Shown here piece after piece: positions 1 through 8,072 of a stretch of 64,000 nt of DNA. The stretch lies in assembly GCF_001514145.1 (NCBI RefSeq), contig NZ_KQ948667.1, positions 62,001-126,000 of the forward strand. The letters run 5' to 3'. A program made the position numbers and the translations under genes. Source of the DNA: Streptomyces canus. GTDB lineage: Bacteria; Actinomycetota; Actinomycetes; Streptomycetales; Streptomycetaceae. The number at the start of each line of letters is the position of its first letter. Within the stretch, counting starts at the first letter, position 1. A model generated the notes under the pieces. That model did not search any database. It was not told the origin of the DNA and was given only the letters and a program-made list of their open reading frames with translations.

Positions 1-909
1 ACGTCCCGCTATGCCAGCGGTCACTGGGCACCCACCCGCCAATTGTTCAAGAACCAATTCTTCTACGACTTCACCGACGTCGTCCAGAATGGCCGGTTGC
101 GGCTGTTCATCGAGCAGCCCAGTGGCACCGTTCTGACGTTGGAACAGGCGGAGCAGAAAGCTGACGGAAGTTGGACAACTCCGACGCCGATGGCCGGACT
201 GCCGACGATCGACGCCACTACGTCGCTACCGACCCGGAACTTCCTTGCTGCGGCAGTCGTCGGCACACATGTTCATCTGGTCTACATCGGAAGCACCGGC
301 CAGATCATGCACACGTCCGAACGCGCCGACGGCACCTGGACCTACCCCGACCAGGTCGCGTCTGGAAGCGCCTACAAGCAGGACAAGTTCGCCAGTGTGT
401 CGGCCGCTTCGGTCGGCGGCCTCCTGCAGATCGCGGTCGTCGATCAGGCTCATGGGACGGTGCTGCACACCGTCAGGCACGCTGACGGGACCTGGGCGTC
501 GTGGGGCAACGTGTTGTCGCAGACAGGCAAGCCGCGCTACTGGGGCCTGCCTATCCGTGTAGCGATGGCGGGCTTCGGGACCAGCCTCCAGATGGTGGTG
601 CTCACCAATGGACAAGTGGCGCAATACCATGCGGTCCGGCACGCCGACGGATCCTGGAGCCGGTTGGGCGACATCAACGCGCAGGTGGACTTCAATCGCG
701 CTGGTTTCGTCGGAACGGTCCTGCAAGAGGTCACGGCAGTCAATGTCTCCGGCAACCTCCAGCTCGTCTTCGCCTCCGACGACGACAAGGGATCTCTGTT
801 CCACACCATCCGGTACGCCAACGGCACTTGGTCCAAGGCCGGACTGGTCCAGCGAGCCACGAATCTTTCCAGCTGGCGGCCGAGCGGTGTCGCCGGCTCG
901 GCCGGGTGA
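1..909 (+). CDS. Partial repeat protein with R-x-A-D-G-T-W motifs (beta-propeller/lectin-like)
   Basis: The reading frame is already open at base 1, so the true start lies outside the window; the TTG at 43 is only the first in-window start codon. Five to six copies of a 45-60-residue unit are visible, each marked by a motif such as RHADGTWASWG, RHADGSWSRLG, RYANGTWSKAG or ERADGTWTYP followed by small hydrophobic strands. Such spacing is typical of beta-propeller or tectonin/fucolectin-like repeats in secreted Streptomyces proteins. The protein ends in a short Ser/Gly tail. No catalytic motif is visible in the part present. Carbohydrate or surface binding is inference from the fold type. A signal peptide, if any, would be upstream of the window. 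Confidence 0.7.
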   Translation, partial: TSRYASGHWAPTRQLFKNQFFYDFTDVVQNGRLRLFIEQPSGTVLTLEQAEQKADGSWTTPTPMAGLPTIDATTSLPTRNFLAAAVVGTHVHLVYIGSTGQIMHTSERADGTWTYPDQVASGSAYKQDKFASVSAASVGGLLQIAVVDQAHGTVLHTVRHADGTWASWGNVLSQTGKPRYWGLPIRVAMAGFGTSLQMVVLTNGQVAQYHAVRHADGSWSRLGDINAQVDFNRAGFVGTVLQEVTAVNVSGNLQLVFASDDDKGSLFHTIRYANGTWSKAGLVQRATNLSSWRPSGVAGSAG

Positions 910-1270
910 GCGGACTGCCCTCTCCGCGAGCGTGGCGGCCGCGCCGGTGACTATGGACCAGTAGCTGGTCTCGCTGACCAGCGAGTCAGAGGAAACCTAG
1001 GGCTCTGACCAGGTCAGTGGATGCGCCGCGGGAAAGGACTCCAGGTGAACGCTGGTCATCTGCCGCCTCAACTCGCGCAACGGATCGATGGCGGCATCGC
1101 GCTCCGCCTCCTGCTGGGCCCGCTCCGCCTAACTGCGCGCCCGGTCCAGTTGCGCGGTTGAGGGGGGCGACCGCTACGAGAGCGTGTCGTGCGCCGTGTA
1201 CTCGTGCGCCGTTGACCGGCGCCGAGAGAACCCGACGCGTAGAAGGGGGCGAACCCGGCCGGCATCCTGG

Positions 1271-1311
<41 letters not shown>

Positions 1312-1428
1312 TGAGCCTCGCCGCACGTTGCCCGACCGAGGTGCGCACTCCACGAGTCGAGACCCGCAGGTCGGCTCGGCTGGTCCTCAGTAACACGGCA
1401 TGGGAGGTGCGCCGGATACATCAATCCG

Positions 1429-1453
1429 GTACATGGACTACTCTTGGTACATG
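1429..1453 (+). promoter_or_regulatory. Direct repeat GGTACATG x2 before the antitoxin gene
   Basis: Two copies of GGTACATG (1429-1436 and 1446-1453) are spaced 17 bp apart, the second running into the start region of the antitoxin gene. Type II antitoxins of the ribbon-helix-helix class usually repress their own operon through repeats at this position, so this is a candidate operator. The function is inferred from position only. Confidence 0.4.
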
Positions 1454-1456
1454 TCC

Positions 1457-1717
1457 ATGAAGCGCACGAACGTCTACGCGGACCCCGAGGACCTGGCGAT
1501 CATCAAGGAGGCTGCCAAGCGCCGGGGGATAAGCGAGGCCGAGATCATCCGCCAGGGCATCCACCTCGCGGCCATGGCGAACCGGGTCTGGGACGAGCCG
1601 CTGTTCTCACGCACCTTCGAGGGGCCGGGGCGCACGCTGCCCAAGTCGGAGGTCCGCGACACGGTCGCCGATGCCGTCCGGCGTGAGACCGGCTCGGGCC
1701 CCGGATCCGCCGCGTGA
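1457..1717 (+). CDS. Ribbon-helix-helix type antitoxin (VapB-like)
   Basis: An 86-residue protein beginning MKRTNVYADPEDLAIIKEAA. The short N-terminal strand (RTNVYAD) followed by two helices (residues about 9-40, with KRRGISEAEIIRQGI) is the pattern of a ribbon-helix-helix DNA-binding domain; the C-terminal half with a charged linker would wrap the toxin. The stop overlaps the start of the PIN-domain toxin by 4 bp (GTGA), so the two are translationally coupled. ATG 1451 is an alternative start two codons upstream, and an upstream ATG at 1400 would add unlikely sequence. No strong Shine-Dalgarno is seen. Likely autoregulated together with the toxin through the GGTACATG repeats (inference). 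Confidence 0.75.
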   Translation: MKRTNVYADPEDLAIIKEAAKRRGISEAEIIRQGIHLAAMANRVWDEPLFSRTFEGPGRTLPKSEVRDTVADAVRRETGSGPGSAA

Positions 1718-2157
1718 TCATTGTCATCGCCGATACATCCGGCCTTCTGGCAGCCCTGGACTCCGCTCATCCGGAACATGGGGCGGCGAACGAGGCGATC
1801 ATGGCGGCGGGCCTGCTGGTCATGTCGCCGCTCCTGCTGGCCGAACTGGATCACGTGGCCACGCGTGAGCTCGGCAGGGAGGCCGCCGTCAGCGCGGTCG
1901 ACGACCTGCGCCGCTGGATGAGCCGGGGTCGTGTCGTCCTGCCGGAGATCACGGAGGACCACCTGGGCGCAGCCCAGTCCGTCCGTGTCCGCTACCGCGC
2001 CCTGGACCTCGACCTCGCCGACGCGGTGAACGTGGCGCTTGCCGCCGACTACGACACGGACGCGATCCTCACCCTCGACCGACGAGACTTCCGGGCCGTA
2101 CGCCCGCTGGGTCGCCACAAGGCGTTCCGGGTACTCCCCGACGACCTCCCGCTCTGA
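1714..2157 (+). CDS. PIN-domain toxin ribonuclease (VapC-like)
   Basis: A 147-residue PIN-domain protein. The first acidic residue is in VIADTSGLLAAL (D7), the helix-borne glutamate in LLLAELDHVA, and the downstream acidic pair in LDLADAVNVALA and ILTLDRRDF; these four positions form the Mg2+-binding active site of VapC-type endoribonucleases, which cut tRNA or rRNA. Length is normal for the family (130-150). It starts with GTG overlapping the antitoxin stop. The pair sits in the accessory stretch next to an IS remnant and a tRNA gene, consistent with horizontal gain. The RNA target cannot be predicted from sequence. Confidence 0.85.
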   Translation: MIIVIADTSGLLAALDSAHPEHGAANEAIMAAGLLVMSPLLLAELDHVATRELGREAAVSAVDDLRRWMSRGRVVLPEITEDHLGAAQSVRVRYRALDLDLADAVNVALAADYDTDAILTLDRRDFRAVRPLGRHKAFRVLPDDLPL

Positions 2158-2450
2158 CCCAGGACCCAAAGCGGTCAAGTTGCCTGCTTCCGCAAGGGAC
2201 TTGGGCACCGCCACAACGAAGACATGCAGGACGGGTGTCCGCCATGGTCCCCGGCTGCTGCGAGGTGGATGCCGGGCTACAGTCACCGGGTCGCGAAAAA
2301 CGATGTCTCGCGGGTCCATCCGCCGGGCATCGCGCATACATCGAAGCAGATGGTTCTGATCGGTGAGCGTCTCCTGCCGAGACCGGACATCCCGTCCGCT
2401 CACGGCGCTGACCATCGCCGACGCGTGTCGGCGCTACAGAGGAGCGCAGC

Positions 2451-3572
2451 ATGCAGAAGACCATCGCCATCGTCGGAGCGGGACTGGGCGGGCTGACGCT
2501 CGCCCGGGTGCTTCAGGCTCACGGCGTCGCCGCGACGATCTACGAGGGTGAGGCTTCGGCGACGACCCGTGCACAGGGCGGCCTGCTGGACATCCACGAA
2601 GGGACCGGCCAGGTCGCGCTTCGCGCAGCTGGTCTGTACGACGAGTTCCTCACTCTGGTCCGCCCGGGCGAGGACGCCAAGCGTGTGGTCGACCACCACG
2701 GCACGATCCTGTTCGACATGCCCGCGGACGCCGGTTCGGCCCGTCCTGAGGTGGATCGTGGCGAACTCAGGCGCCTGCTCATCGACTCGCTCGCGCCCGG
2801 GACGATCAGGTGGGGTCACAAGCTCGCCTCGGTCCGGCACCGTCCGGAGGGCGGCTACGTCCTCACCTTCGCGGAAGGTTCCGCCACGCACGCCGACATC
2901 GTCATCGGCGCGGACGGCGCCTGGTCGAAGGTGCGTCCGCTGCTCACCCCCGCCGAGCCTCTCTTCAGCGGAACCTGCTTCATCGAGATCGCCTTCACGT
3001 CGGGCGGCCAGAACCGTCGGGCGAGCGTGGCTGCGATCGGCAGCGGCACGCTGATGGCGGTCGCGCCGGGCAAAGGCATCATCGCCCACCGCTACGCCGA
3101 CGGGCACGTGCGCGGATACGTGGCGCTGAACAAGCCCGAGACGTGGATGAGGTCGATCGACTTCGGCGACCCGTCCGCGGGCCTCCGCCAACTTGCCGAC
3201 GCGTTCGACGGCTGGTCGCCGCTGCTCACCGCCTTTGTGACAGAGAGCGACGCGGAACCGTGGCTCCGACCCATCTACGCCCTTCCCGTCGGGCTTGAAT
3301 GGGACAGGGTGCCCGGAGTGACGCTCATCGGCGACGCCGCGCACCTGATGTCGCCCTTTGCCGGCGAGGGCGCGAACCTCGCCATGTACGACGGCGCGGA
3401 CCTGGCTGGCAAGCTGGTTGAGCAACCCGACATCGAGGTCGCGCTCGGCGCCTACGAAGAGCGGCTGTTCCTGCGTAGTAGCGGCGCCGCAGGCCGCTCG
3501 GCGCAGAACCTGGAAATCTTTTTCGGCCGGGAAGCACCGCAGAGCGTAGTCACTCTGTTCGATCACTCCTGA
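2451..3572 (+). CDS. FAD-dependent monooxygenase, TetX/PHBH-like
   Basis: A 373-residue class A flavin monooxygenase. The N-terminal Rossmann motif IVGAGLGGLTLARVL (residues about 6-20) binds ADP of FAD, the DG motif DIVIGADGAWSKVR (about 145-158) contacts NAD(P)H and FAD, and GDAAHLMSPFAGEGANLAM (about 288-306) is the second FAD motif. Length and the QGGLLDIHEGTGQ segment near residue 45 resemble the TetX tetracycline-modifying branch. A Shine-Dalgarno (gagg) lies 10-12 nt before the ATG. It stands alone in the accessory region, so the substrate is unknown; hydroxylation of an aromatic or polyketide compound, possibly giving resistance, is inference from the family. Confidence 0.85.
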   Translation: MQKTIAIVGAGLGGLTLARVLQAHGVAATIYEGEASATTRAQGGLLDIHEGTGQVALRAAGLYDEFLTLVRPGEDAKRVVDHHGTILFDMPADAGSARPEVDRGELRRLLIDSLAPGTIRWGHKLASVRHRPEGGYVLTFAEGSATHADIVIGADGAWSKVRPLLTPAEPLFSGTCFIEIAFTSGGQNRRASVAAIGSGTLMAVAPGKGIIAHRYADGHVRGYVALNKPETWMRSIDFGDPSAGLRQLADAFDGWSPLLTAFVTESDAEPWLRPIYALPVGLEWDRVPGVTLIGDAAHLMSPFAGEGANLAMYDGADLAGKLVEQPDIEVALGAYEERLFLRSSGAAGRSAQNLEIFFGREAPQSVVTLFDHS

Positions 3573-3644
3573 CACCCCGGCCCGGGTTCGCGATCTTGCC
3601 GCGGACCCTGGGTCCGCAGCGGCACCGGCGGCCACCGCCACCCT

Positions 3645-3920
3645 GACGTGCCCCTGTCCGAGCTGGGCCGCGTCGCCGGTGTCCGCTGGAGTGTCGAGGA
3701 GTGTTTCCAGGCCGCCAAGGGCCAGGTCGGACTCGACCCCTACCAGGTCCGCAACTGGACCTCATGGCACCGGCACATCACACTCGCCATGCTCGCCCTC
3801 GCCTTCCTCGCTGCCCTCGCAGTCGGCGCTGCTCCCGACCGAGGCGTCGATCCGCACCATCCCACCAGCAGCCGCGAGCCGACGGCATTGACCGTCCCGG
3901 AAATCCGCCGAGTGGGTGCA
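3645..3920 (+). pseudogene. C-terminal remnant of an IS701-type (IS4 superfamily) transposase
   Basis: The frame encodes PLSELGRVAGVRWSVEECF, then a QAAKGQVGLDPYQVRNW segment, HRHITLAMLALAFLAAL and finally ALTVPEIRR. This is the C-terminal part of DDE transposases of the IS701/IS4 type, including the glutamate of the VEECFQ motif. The N-terminal two thirds with the two catalytic aspartates is absent: upstream sequence joins directly to the 3' flank of the monooxygenase gene. No terminal inverted repeat or target duplication was found. It is a dead fragment. Confidence 0.75.
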
Positions 3921-4142
3921 CCCGTCGGTGTGCGCACCCGCTGCGAACTACGGGTTTGCGTAGGCGACTTGTCCGCCATTCGCTCACGATGTGACCCAGG
4001 TCACCGAAAATGCATCTCATCCTCTGAGGTGCTCGGGCGCTTTGGTGGTTCAACCTGCGCCTGGGCGTCCTGAAGGGGCGGTCGACTGGGACTTAGGGCA
4101 CGCGGAGGGCGCGTGACCCTCGAATTGGACTAGACGACAAAC

Positions 4143-4169
4143 AAACCCCAGGCTACTGGCCTGGGGTTT
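4143..4169 (-). terminator. Intrinsic terminator of tRNA-Gly
   Basis: A perfect 11-bp stem (AAACCCCAGGC / GCCTGGGGTTT) with a 5-nt loop lies just past the 3' end of the minus-strand tRNA gene; on that strand it is followed by a T-rich stretch (TTTGTTTGT). Confidence 0.85.
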
Positions 4170-4174
4170 CATTA

Positions 4175-4248
4175 TGGAGCGGGTGACGAGAATCGAACTC
4201 GCGCTCTCAGCTTGGGAAGCTGATGTTCTACCATTAAACTACACCCGC
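4175..4248 (-). tRNA. tRNA-Gly (anticodon CCC)
   Basis: On the minus strand the sequence begins GCGGGTGTAGTTTAATGGTA. The acceptor stem GCGGGTG pairs with CACCCGC, followed by the discriminator T and an encoded CCA (4175-4177). The anticodon stem TCAGC/GCTGA encloses the loop TTCCCAA, giving anticodon CCC, which reads GGG. The T-arm carries the usual TTCGATT. Total 74 nt with CCA. The 3' end points left, toward the accessory stretch 1-4.1 kb; tRNA 3' ends are common integration sites. Confidence 0.95.
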
Positions 4249-4300
4249 GTAACACGCCGGACGGAACCGGTGTCGAACGCAACGTTACCTTACCTCATCC

Positions 4301-4330
4301 CAGGCCCACGGCATCGAAGCCGTGGGCCTG
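4301..4330. terminator. Perfect 12-bp hairpin upstream of tRNA-Gly
   Basis: CAGGCCCACGGC and GCCGTGGGCCTG form a perfect stem with a 6-nt loop. It lies between the 5' end of the tRNA gene and the small gene at 4520. There is no T-tract, so it may be a factor-independent terminator of actinobacterial type or another RNA structure; no upstream gene reads into it in an obvious way. Confidence 0.4.
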
Positions 4331-4519
4331 AGTGCGTCTCAGGGGTGGGACAGGGCTGCGGGCAGCGGGAGTTGGGGCGTACGGTGGAGGGGTGGAAGAG
4401 GGTCCGGGCGGGACCGGAGTGCCGCCTGGAGAGCCGTCTCGTTCATCCCGTAACGTGGCATTTGTCGTCAGGTGAGCAGTAGCCCGACGCGGCTCTTGGG
4501 GAAGGGACTCTTGGACTTG

Positions 4520-4678
4520 ATGGAGCGCACCGTCGTCCGTTGTGCCGATGGGCACGTGTTCAGCACCGCTTCGTTCCCGATGCAGCAGGCCGAGCGACTC
4601 GGCCCCGGACGGCTCGTCCGCTGTCCTCGCTGTGCGCGGCTTCGGAGTGTCGTTCCGGTGGCCTTGGAGAAGCACTGA
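4520..4678 (+). CDS. Small conserved zinc-ribbon-like protein
   Basis: A 52-residue protein, MERTVVRCADGHVFSTASFP and onward, ending CPRCARLRSVVPVALEKH. The arrangement C-x3-H near the N-terminus and C-x2-C near the C-terminus would make a single zinc site, like the ribbon of small zinc-binding proteins. I chose ATG 4520, whose product starts directly with the conserved-looking segment; a GTG at 4472 and TTG at 4511 in the same frame are possible, the latter being closer to the gaaggga Shine-Dalgarno. It lies directly upstream of dcd, separated by a hairpin. Function unknown; I recall similar small proteins beside dcd in streptomycetes, but this is memory, not a search. Confidence 0.7.
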   Translation: MERTVVRCADGHVFSTASFPMQQAERLGPGRLVRCPRCARLRSVVPVALEKH

Positions 4679-4690
4679 GAGATCGGTACC

Positions 4691-4730
4691 AGGCGCGCGG
4701 TCCGTCCGATGGTGGTCGGTCCGCGCGCCT
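4691..4730 (+). terminator. Hairpin between the small zinc-ribbon gene and dcd
   Basis: Inverted arms AGGCGCGCGG (4691-4700) and CCGCGCGCCT (4721-4730) with a 20-nt loop, 13 bp after the upstream stop codon. Position suggests termination of the small gene before the dcd promoter. No T-tract. Confidence 0.5.
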
Positions 4731-4734
4731 TGCG

Positions 4735-4740
4735 TATCCT
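4735..4740 (+). promoter_or_regulatory. Candidate -10 box for a leaderless dcd transcript
   Basis: TATCCT stands 6 nt before the GTG start of dcd, and no Shine-Dalgarno is present. This TANNNT-N6-start geometry is typical of leaderless actinobacterial mRNAs. Confidence 0.5.
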
Positions 4741-4746
4741 CGGGGC

Positions 4747-5322
4747 GTGCTTCTCTCAGACAAGGACATCCGGGCCGAGATCGACGCCGGGCGGGTACGG
4801 ATCGATCCCTACGACGAATCCATGGTGCAGCCGTCCAGCGTCGACGTGCGCCTCGATCGCTTCTTCCGGGTGTTCGAGAACCACCGCTACCCCCACATCG
4901 ACCCCTCCGTGGAGCAGGCCGACCTCACGAGGCTCGTGGAGCCGGAGGGCGACGAGCCCTTCATCCTGCACCCGGGTGAGTTCGTCCTCGCCTCGACGTA
5001 CGAGGTCATCACCCTCCCCGACGACCTGGCCTCCCGCCTCGAGGGCAAGTCCTCCCTCGGCCGGCTCGGACTCGTCACCCACTCCACGGCCGGCTTCATC
5101 GACCCCGGCTTCAGCGGACACGTGACCCTCGAACTCTCCAACCTGGCCACGCTCCCCATCAAGCTCTGGCCGGGCATGAAGATCGGCCAGCTGTGCATGT
5201 TCAAGCTCTCCTCGCCGGCCGAGTTCCCCTACGGCAGTGAGCGCTACGGCTCCCGCTACCAGGGCCAGCGCGGCCCCACCGCCTCCCGCTCCTTCCTCAA
5301 CTTCCACCGGACCCAGGTATGA
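4747..5322 (+). CDS. dcd: dCTP deaminase
   Basis: A 191-residue protein of the dCTP deaminase/dUTPase trimer family, which converts dCTP to dUTP (or directly to dUMP in bifunctional members) for thymidylate synthesis. Visible family marks are the N-terminal MLLSDKDIRAEIDAGRVRI, the nucleotide-binding segment EGKSSLGRLGLVTHSTAGFI (about 112-131) and the C-terminal GSERYGSRYQGQRGPTAS tail that closes over the active site. The GTG at 4747 gives the standard family length and follows a TATCCT box by 6 nt, so translation is probably leaderless; the longer open frame upstream is not supported. Its stop overlaps the next gene by ATGA. Confidence 0.95.
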   Translation: MLLSDKDIRAEIDAGRVRIDPYDESMVQPSSVDVRLDRFFRVFENHRYPHIDPSVEQADLTRLVEPEGDEPFILHPGEFVLASTYEVITLPDDLASRLEGKSSLGRLGLVTHSTAGFIDPGFSGHVTLELSNLATLPIKLWPGMKIGQLCMFKLSSPAEFPYGSERYGSRYQGQRGPTASRSFLNFHRTQV

Positions 5323-5834
5323 GCGGTGCGGACGCGCGGGAGAACCTCACCTACGAGGTGTTCGGCACCGCAGTGCGGGAGCTCGCGCAGACGATCGCCG
5401 ACGACGGCTACGAGCCCGACGTCGTGCTCTCGATCGCCCGCGGCGGAGTCTTCGTCGCCGGCGGCCTCGCGTACGCCCTCGACTGCAAGAACATCCACCT
5501 GGTGAACGTCGAGTTCTACACCGGCGTCGGGACCACCCTGGAGATGCCGGTCATGCTGGCCCCGGTCCCCAACGCCATCGACTTCTCCGACAAGAAGGTC
5601 CTCATCACCGACGACGTCGCCGACACCGGCAAGACGCTCAAACTGGTACGGGACTTCTGCCTCGACGCCGTCGCCGAGGTCCGCTCCGCGGTCATCTACG
5701 AGAAGTCCCAGTCCCTGGTGAAGTGCGAGTACGTCTGGAAGCGCACGGACGACTGGATCAACTTTCCGTGGAGTGTTTTGCCTGTAGTACGTAAGTCGGG
5801 GGAGCCGGTCACTCCGTCGAAGGAAGCGCTCTGA
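5319..5834 (+). CDS. Phosphoribosyltransferase (type I, xanthine/hypoxanthine-type)
   Basis: A 171-residue type I phosphoribosyltransferase. The PRPP-binding motif VLITDDVADTGKTL lies at about residues 93-106, preceded by the SIARGGVFVAGGLA loop (about 38-51) that contacts pyrophosphate. The compact length and the final W-x-N-F-PW segment are like actinobacterial guanine/xanthine phosphoribosyltransferase-like proteins. It is coupled to dcd by a 4-bp ATGA overlap, which places it in nucleotide metabolism or salvage. The exact base substrate cannot be told. Confidence 0.85.
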   Translation: MSGADARENLTYEVFGTAVRELAQTIADDGYEPDVVLSIARGGVFVAGGLAYALDCKNIHLVNVEFYTGVGTTLEMPVMLAPVPNAIDFSDKKVLITDDVADTGKTLKLVRDFCLDAVAEVRSAVIYEKSQSLVKCEYVWKRTDDWINFPWSVLPVVRKSGEPVTPSKEAL

Positions 5835-6318
5835 CTTGGTGAGTCGCTTCTGTGGATCGGTGATGTGATCTGTGGGAGCGCGCTCAGCGGTCTGCCTTGC
5901 GCCGTCCTTGTAGTTGCGTGATTCGCGCTTCTCCGCTGGTTCTTGTGCGGGTCGTAGGCGTTGGGCCCTGCCCGTGCCCTGTCCGCATGCCTGAGGGACG
6001 ACCTCCTGTCCCGCGACCGCTGGAACGTCGAGTTTGGTAGAAGCCGTACGGGCCTCTTGTTGTCAGGCCTTGGTGTCAGGCACCGGCTGAGCTTGACACT
6101 TCCTTGGTGTCGTAGCAGCTCGCCGCGACGAGACCACCTACGTCGGCCAGGTCGCTGAAAGGCTGCGGGTACCTGCGGGGCAGTGTGCATCCCCCGCGCG
6201 CGATGTCCGTAAGGCTTCTACGGTTGAAGGAAGGACGTGGCGCCTGCGGATGCCCGTTTCTGTCCGCCTCCGCCGCACACCATCTCGGGGTCGTCAGCGC
6301 CTTAGGAGGCCGTTCGGC
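5835..6318. other. Gene-free stretch upstream of the CMD-like gene
   Basis: About 480 bp with no convincing coding sequence on either strand; frames here have no recognisable motif and poor codon structure for this genome. An AGGAGG Shine-Dalgarno for the next gene lies at its end (6304-6309). Confidence 0.5.
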
Positions 6319-6657
6319 ATGTCCACTGCATCCGAAACCCCTGTCCTGGACACCCTCGCCGCCATGACCATCGATTCCCTCGAGCGATGCGGTCTGCCCC
6401 TGGACACGCTCATCCTGACCCGCATCGCTGCGCTCGCGGCCTCGGACGCGCCCCCCATCTCCTACGTCGCCCACATCGATCCCGCGCTCAGGGCCAACCT
6501 GACCGCTGCCCAGGTGCAGGACGTCCTGGTCGCCATCGCTCCCATCGTGGGCACGGCCCGCGTGATGACGGCGGCGGGCAACCTCGCCGCAGCGCTCGGC
6601 ATCGCCATCGCTGTGGCCGACGCCGAGACCGAGGCCGAGGTCGAGGCCGGGAGCTGA
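6319..6657 (+). CDS. Carboxymuconolactone decarboxylase-family protein
   Basis: A 112-residue, largely helical protein starting MSTASETPVLDTLAAMTIDS. The pattern LILTRIAALAASDAPPISYV, followed by TAAQVQDVLVAIAPIVGTARVM, matches the small CMD/AhpD-like fold. The redox CxxC of AhpD is absent, so it is more like the CMD branch lacking peroxidase cysteines. A perfect AGGAGG lies 9 nt before the ATG, which rules out the longer upstream start at 6250. The C-terminus is acidic (AETEAEVEAGS). It converges with the minus-strand ion-channel gene. Function unknown beyond the fold. Confidence 0.75.
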   Translation: MSTASETPVLDTLAAMTIDSLERCGLPLDTLILTRIAALAASDAPPISYVAHIDPALRANLTAAQVQDVLVAIAPIVGTARVMTAAGNLAAALGIAIAVADAETEAEVEAGS

Positions 6658-6676
6658 GGGGAGCAGCCGCCAGCGG

Positions 6677-7237
6677 TCATGGTGCCTTCGGCGTTCCGCC
6701 GTTCTGGCCCTCGACCGCTGTGGCGTCCTGGTGGGTCCTGCCCTGCTCGACCGCCGACACCAGGAGCCGGGCCGCGACACCGATCAGCAGCAGGTTCATC
6801 GTCATCTGCCCCGTGGCCAGCAACCGGGCCGGTTCGCTGCGCGGGCTGATGTCGCCGAAGCCGACGGTACTGAACACAGTCACGGTGAAGTACAACGCGT
6901 CGGACCTCGTCAGCGGCTCGCTGAAGCTGTCCGGCGCGCTCTGCTCCATCAGGTAGTACGTCGTCGCGAACAAAAGCAGATAGAGCGGAAGGGTTGTCCC
7001 CAGGGCTTCCATGGCCCGCAGCTCGGGCCGCTGGGACAGCGAGATCTTTCTGATCTGCCAGGAAAGGAGCAGTCCCACAGCGACGATGCCGCCGGCAAGC
7101 CCGAGGACCGTGCCAGGAGTGAAGGCCGAGTCGAGCGGCAGCAGATAGTAGACGGTGACGAGGAGCGCTGCGCTGAGCAGCGAACGCACCACGGCGCGCC
7201 TCGACTCCCGGCGGCTCCTACGCGGTGTGCTTCCCAC
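6677..7237 (-). CDS. Two-helix-pore potassium channel family protein
   Basis: A 186-residue membrane protein with an Arg-rich N-terminus (about 1-16), two hydrophobic helices (about 18-35 and 42-60), a third at about 78-95, a pore helix with the selectivity filter TVTVFSTVGFGDISP (about 117-131), and a last helix (MTMNLLLIGVAARLLV). TVGFGD is the K+ selectivity signature of Ion_trans_2-type channels. No RCK/TrkA domain follows, so gating would rest in the membrane part. The gene is convergent with the CMD-like gene; no partner gene is present. Confidence 0.85.
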   Translation of the reverse strand: MGSTPRRSRRESRRAVVRSLLSAALLVTVYYLLPLDSAFTPGTVLGLAGGIVAVGLLLSWQIRKISLSQRPELRAMEALGTTLPLYLLLFATTYYLMEQSAPDSFSEPLTRSDALYFTVTVFSTVGFGDISPRSEPARLLATGQMTMNLLLIGVAARLLVSAVEQGRTHQDATAVEGQNGGTPKAP

Positions 7238-7401
7238 GGTTCCCCCGATGCACCGATCCCGTGGCCGCGCTGCTGCGTCGGCTCCTGGATCAACTTTCCC
7301 GATTCACTGAACGTCGGACAGCAGACGCACCCTGGTGCACGGTGTGGTCACCGGGATGGCGGGCCATCACACCGGGGCCGCGGAAACCGGAGGACTACGC
7401 G

Positions 7402-8072
7402 ATGGCTGCTTCTGGCTCCCGCCGTGAGACCACGTCACCGAGCGGATGGGACTCCCGCCTTTACTGGCGGTGGATCGCTTACAAGACCGCTGGGTTCCTG
7501 TTGGCACTGCTGGGGGACAATGCGCTCCACCTGGAAGTCTCCAGCCACCACGTCGTGATCGCGCTGTTGATCGCGACCCTGGGCGCCGTGCTGTTCGGAG
7601 GTGTCCTGGGAGCTCTGCAGCGGCTGGTCGTCCGACAGCGGGTGACTGTCCCCGCAAGGTGTGGATCACTGCCAACGTCGGCCCGGCGCTGCTGGCCTGG
7701 CTCCTGGTCATCATGCCTGCGGTGATCAGCGCCCAGGACCTCAACGGCGACGTCTCGACGGCCTACCTCCTGGCCGCGAGTCAGAGCCTGGCCCTCGGCC
7801 CGCTGCTCGGTCTCTCCCAGTGACTCGTCCTGCGCAAGGTCACCAGCCGCTGGGCCTGGTGGATCGGCGCGAACCTGGCCTAGTGGCTCATCGTGGACTC
7901 CGTCATCTACCTGCTGTCACGGCTGACGGATGACCACGACGTCTTCACCGGTGACGGCTCGCTCGCCGAGATCTACTTGATCCTCATCGCTACGACACCC
8001 CTGACCGGGCGAGCCCTTCTGTGGGTACTTGCCCAGCCCGCCTTCACCGCTCCCAGGACTGCGCAGCCGTGA
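7402..8072 (+). pseudogene. Decayed multi-pass membrane protein gene
   Basis: An ATG with good Shine-Dalgarno (ggagga, 7 nt upstream) opens a frame reading MAASGSRRETTSPSGWDSRL and then hydrophobic helices. Near 7650 the coding signal moves to another frame (KVWITANVGPALLAWLLVIM), and this frame contains TGA at 7821 and TAG at 7881 before ending at 8070-8072. Sequence between and after the stops (LVLRKVTSRWAWWIGANLA, then WLIVDSVIYLLSRL) stays hydrophobic and gene-like. Both stops could be single changes from TGG. The parent was probably a four-to-six-helix membrane protein of unknown function. The alternative, sequencing error, would need three separate events. Confidence 0.7.

Noticed and set aside
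5835..6318. Possible remnant gene in the gap before the CMD-like gene
   Set aside because: Frames on both strands were read, and none shows recognisable motifs or a ribosome-binding site.
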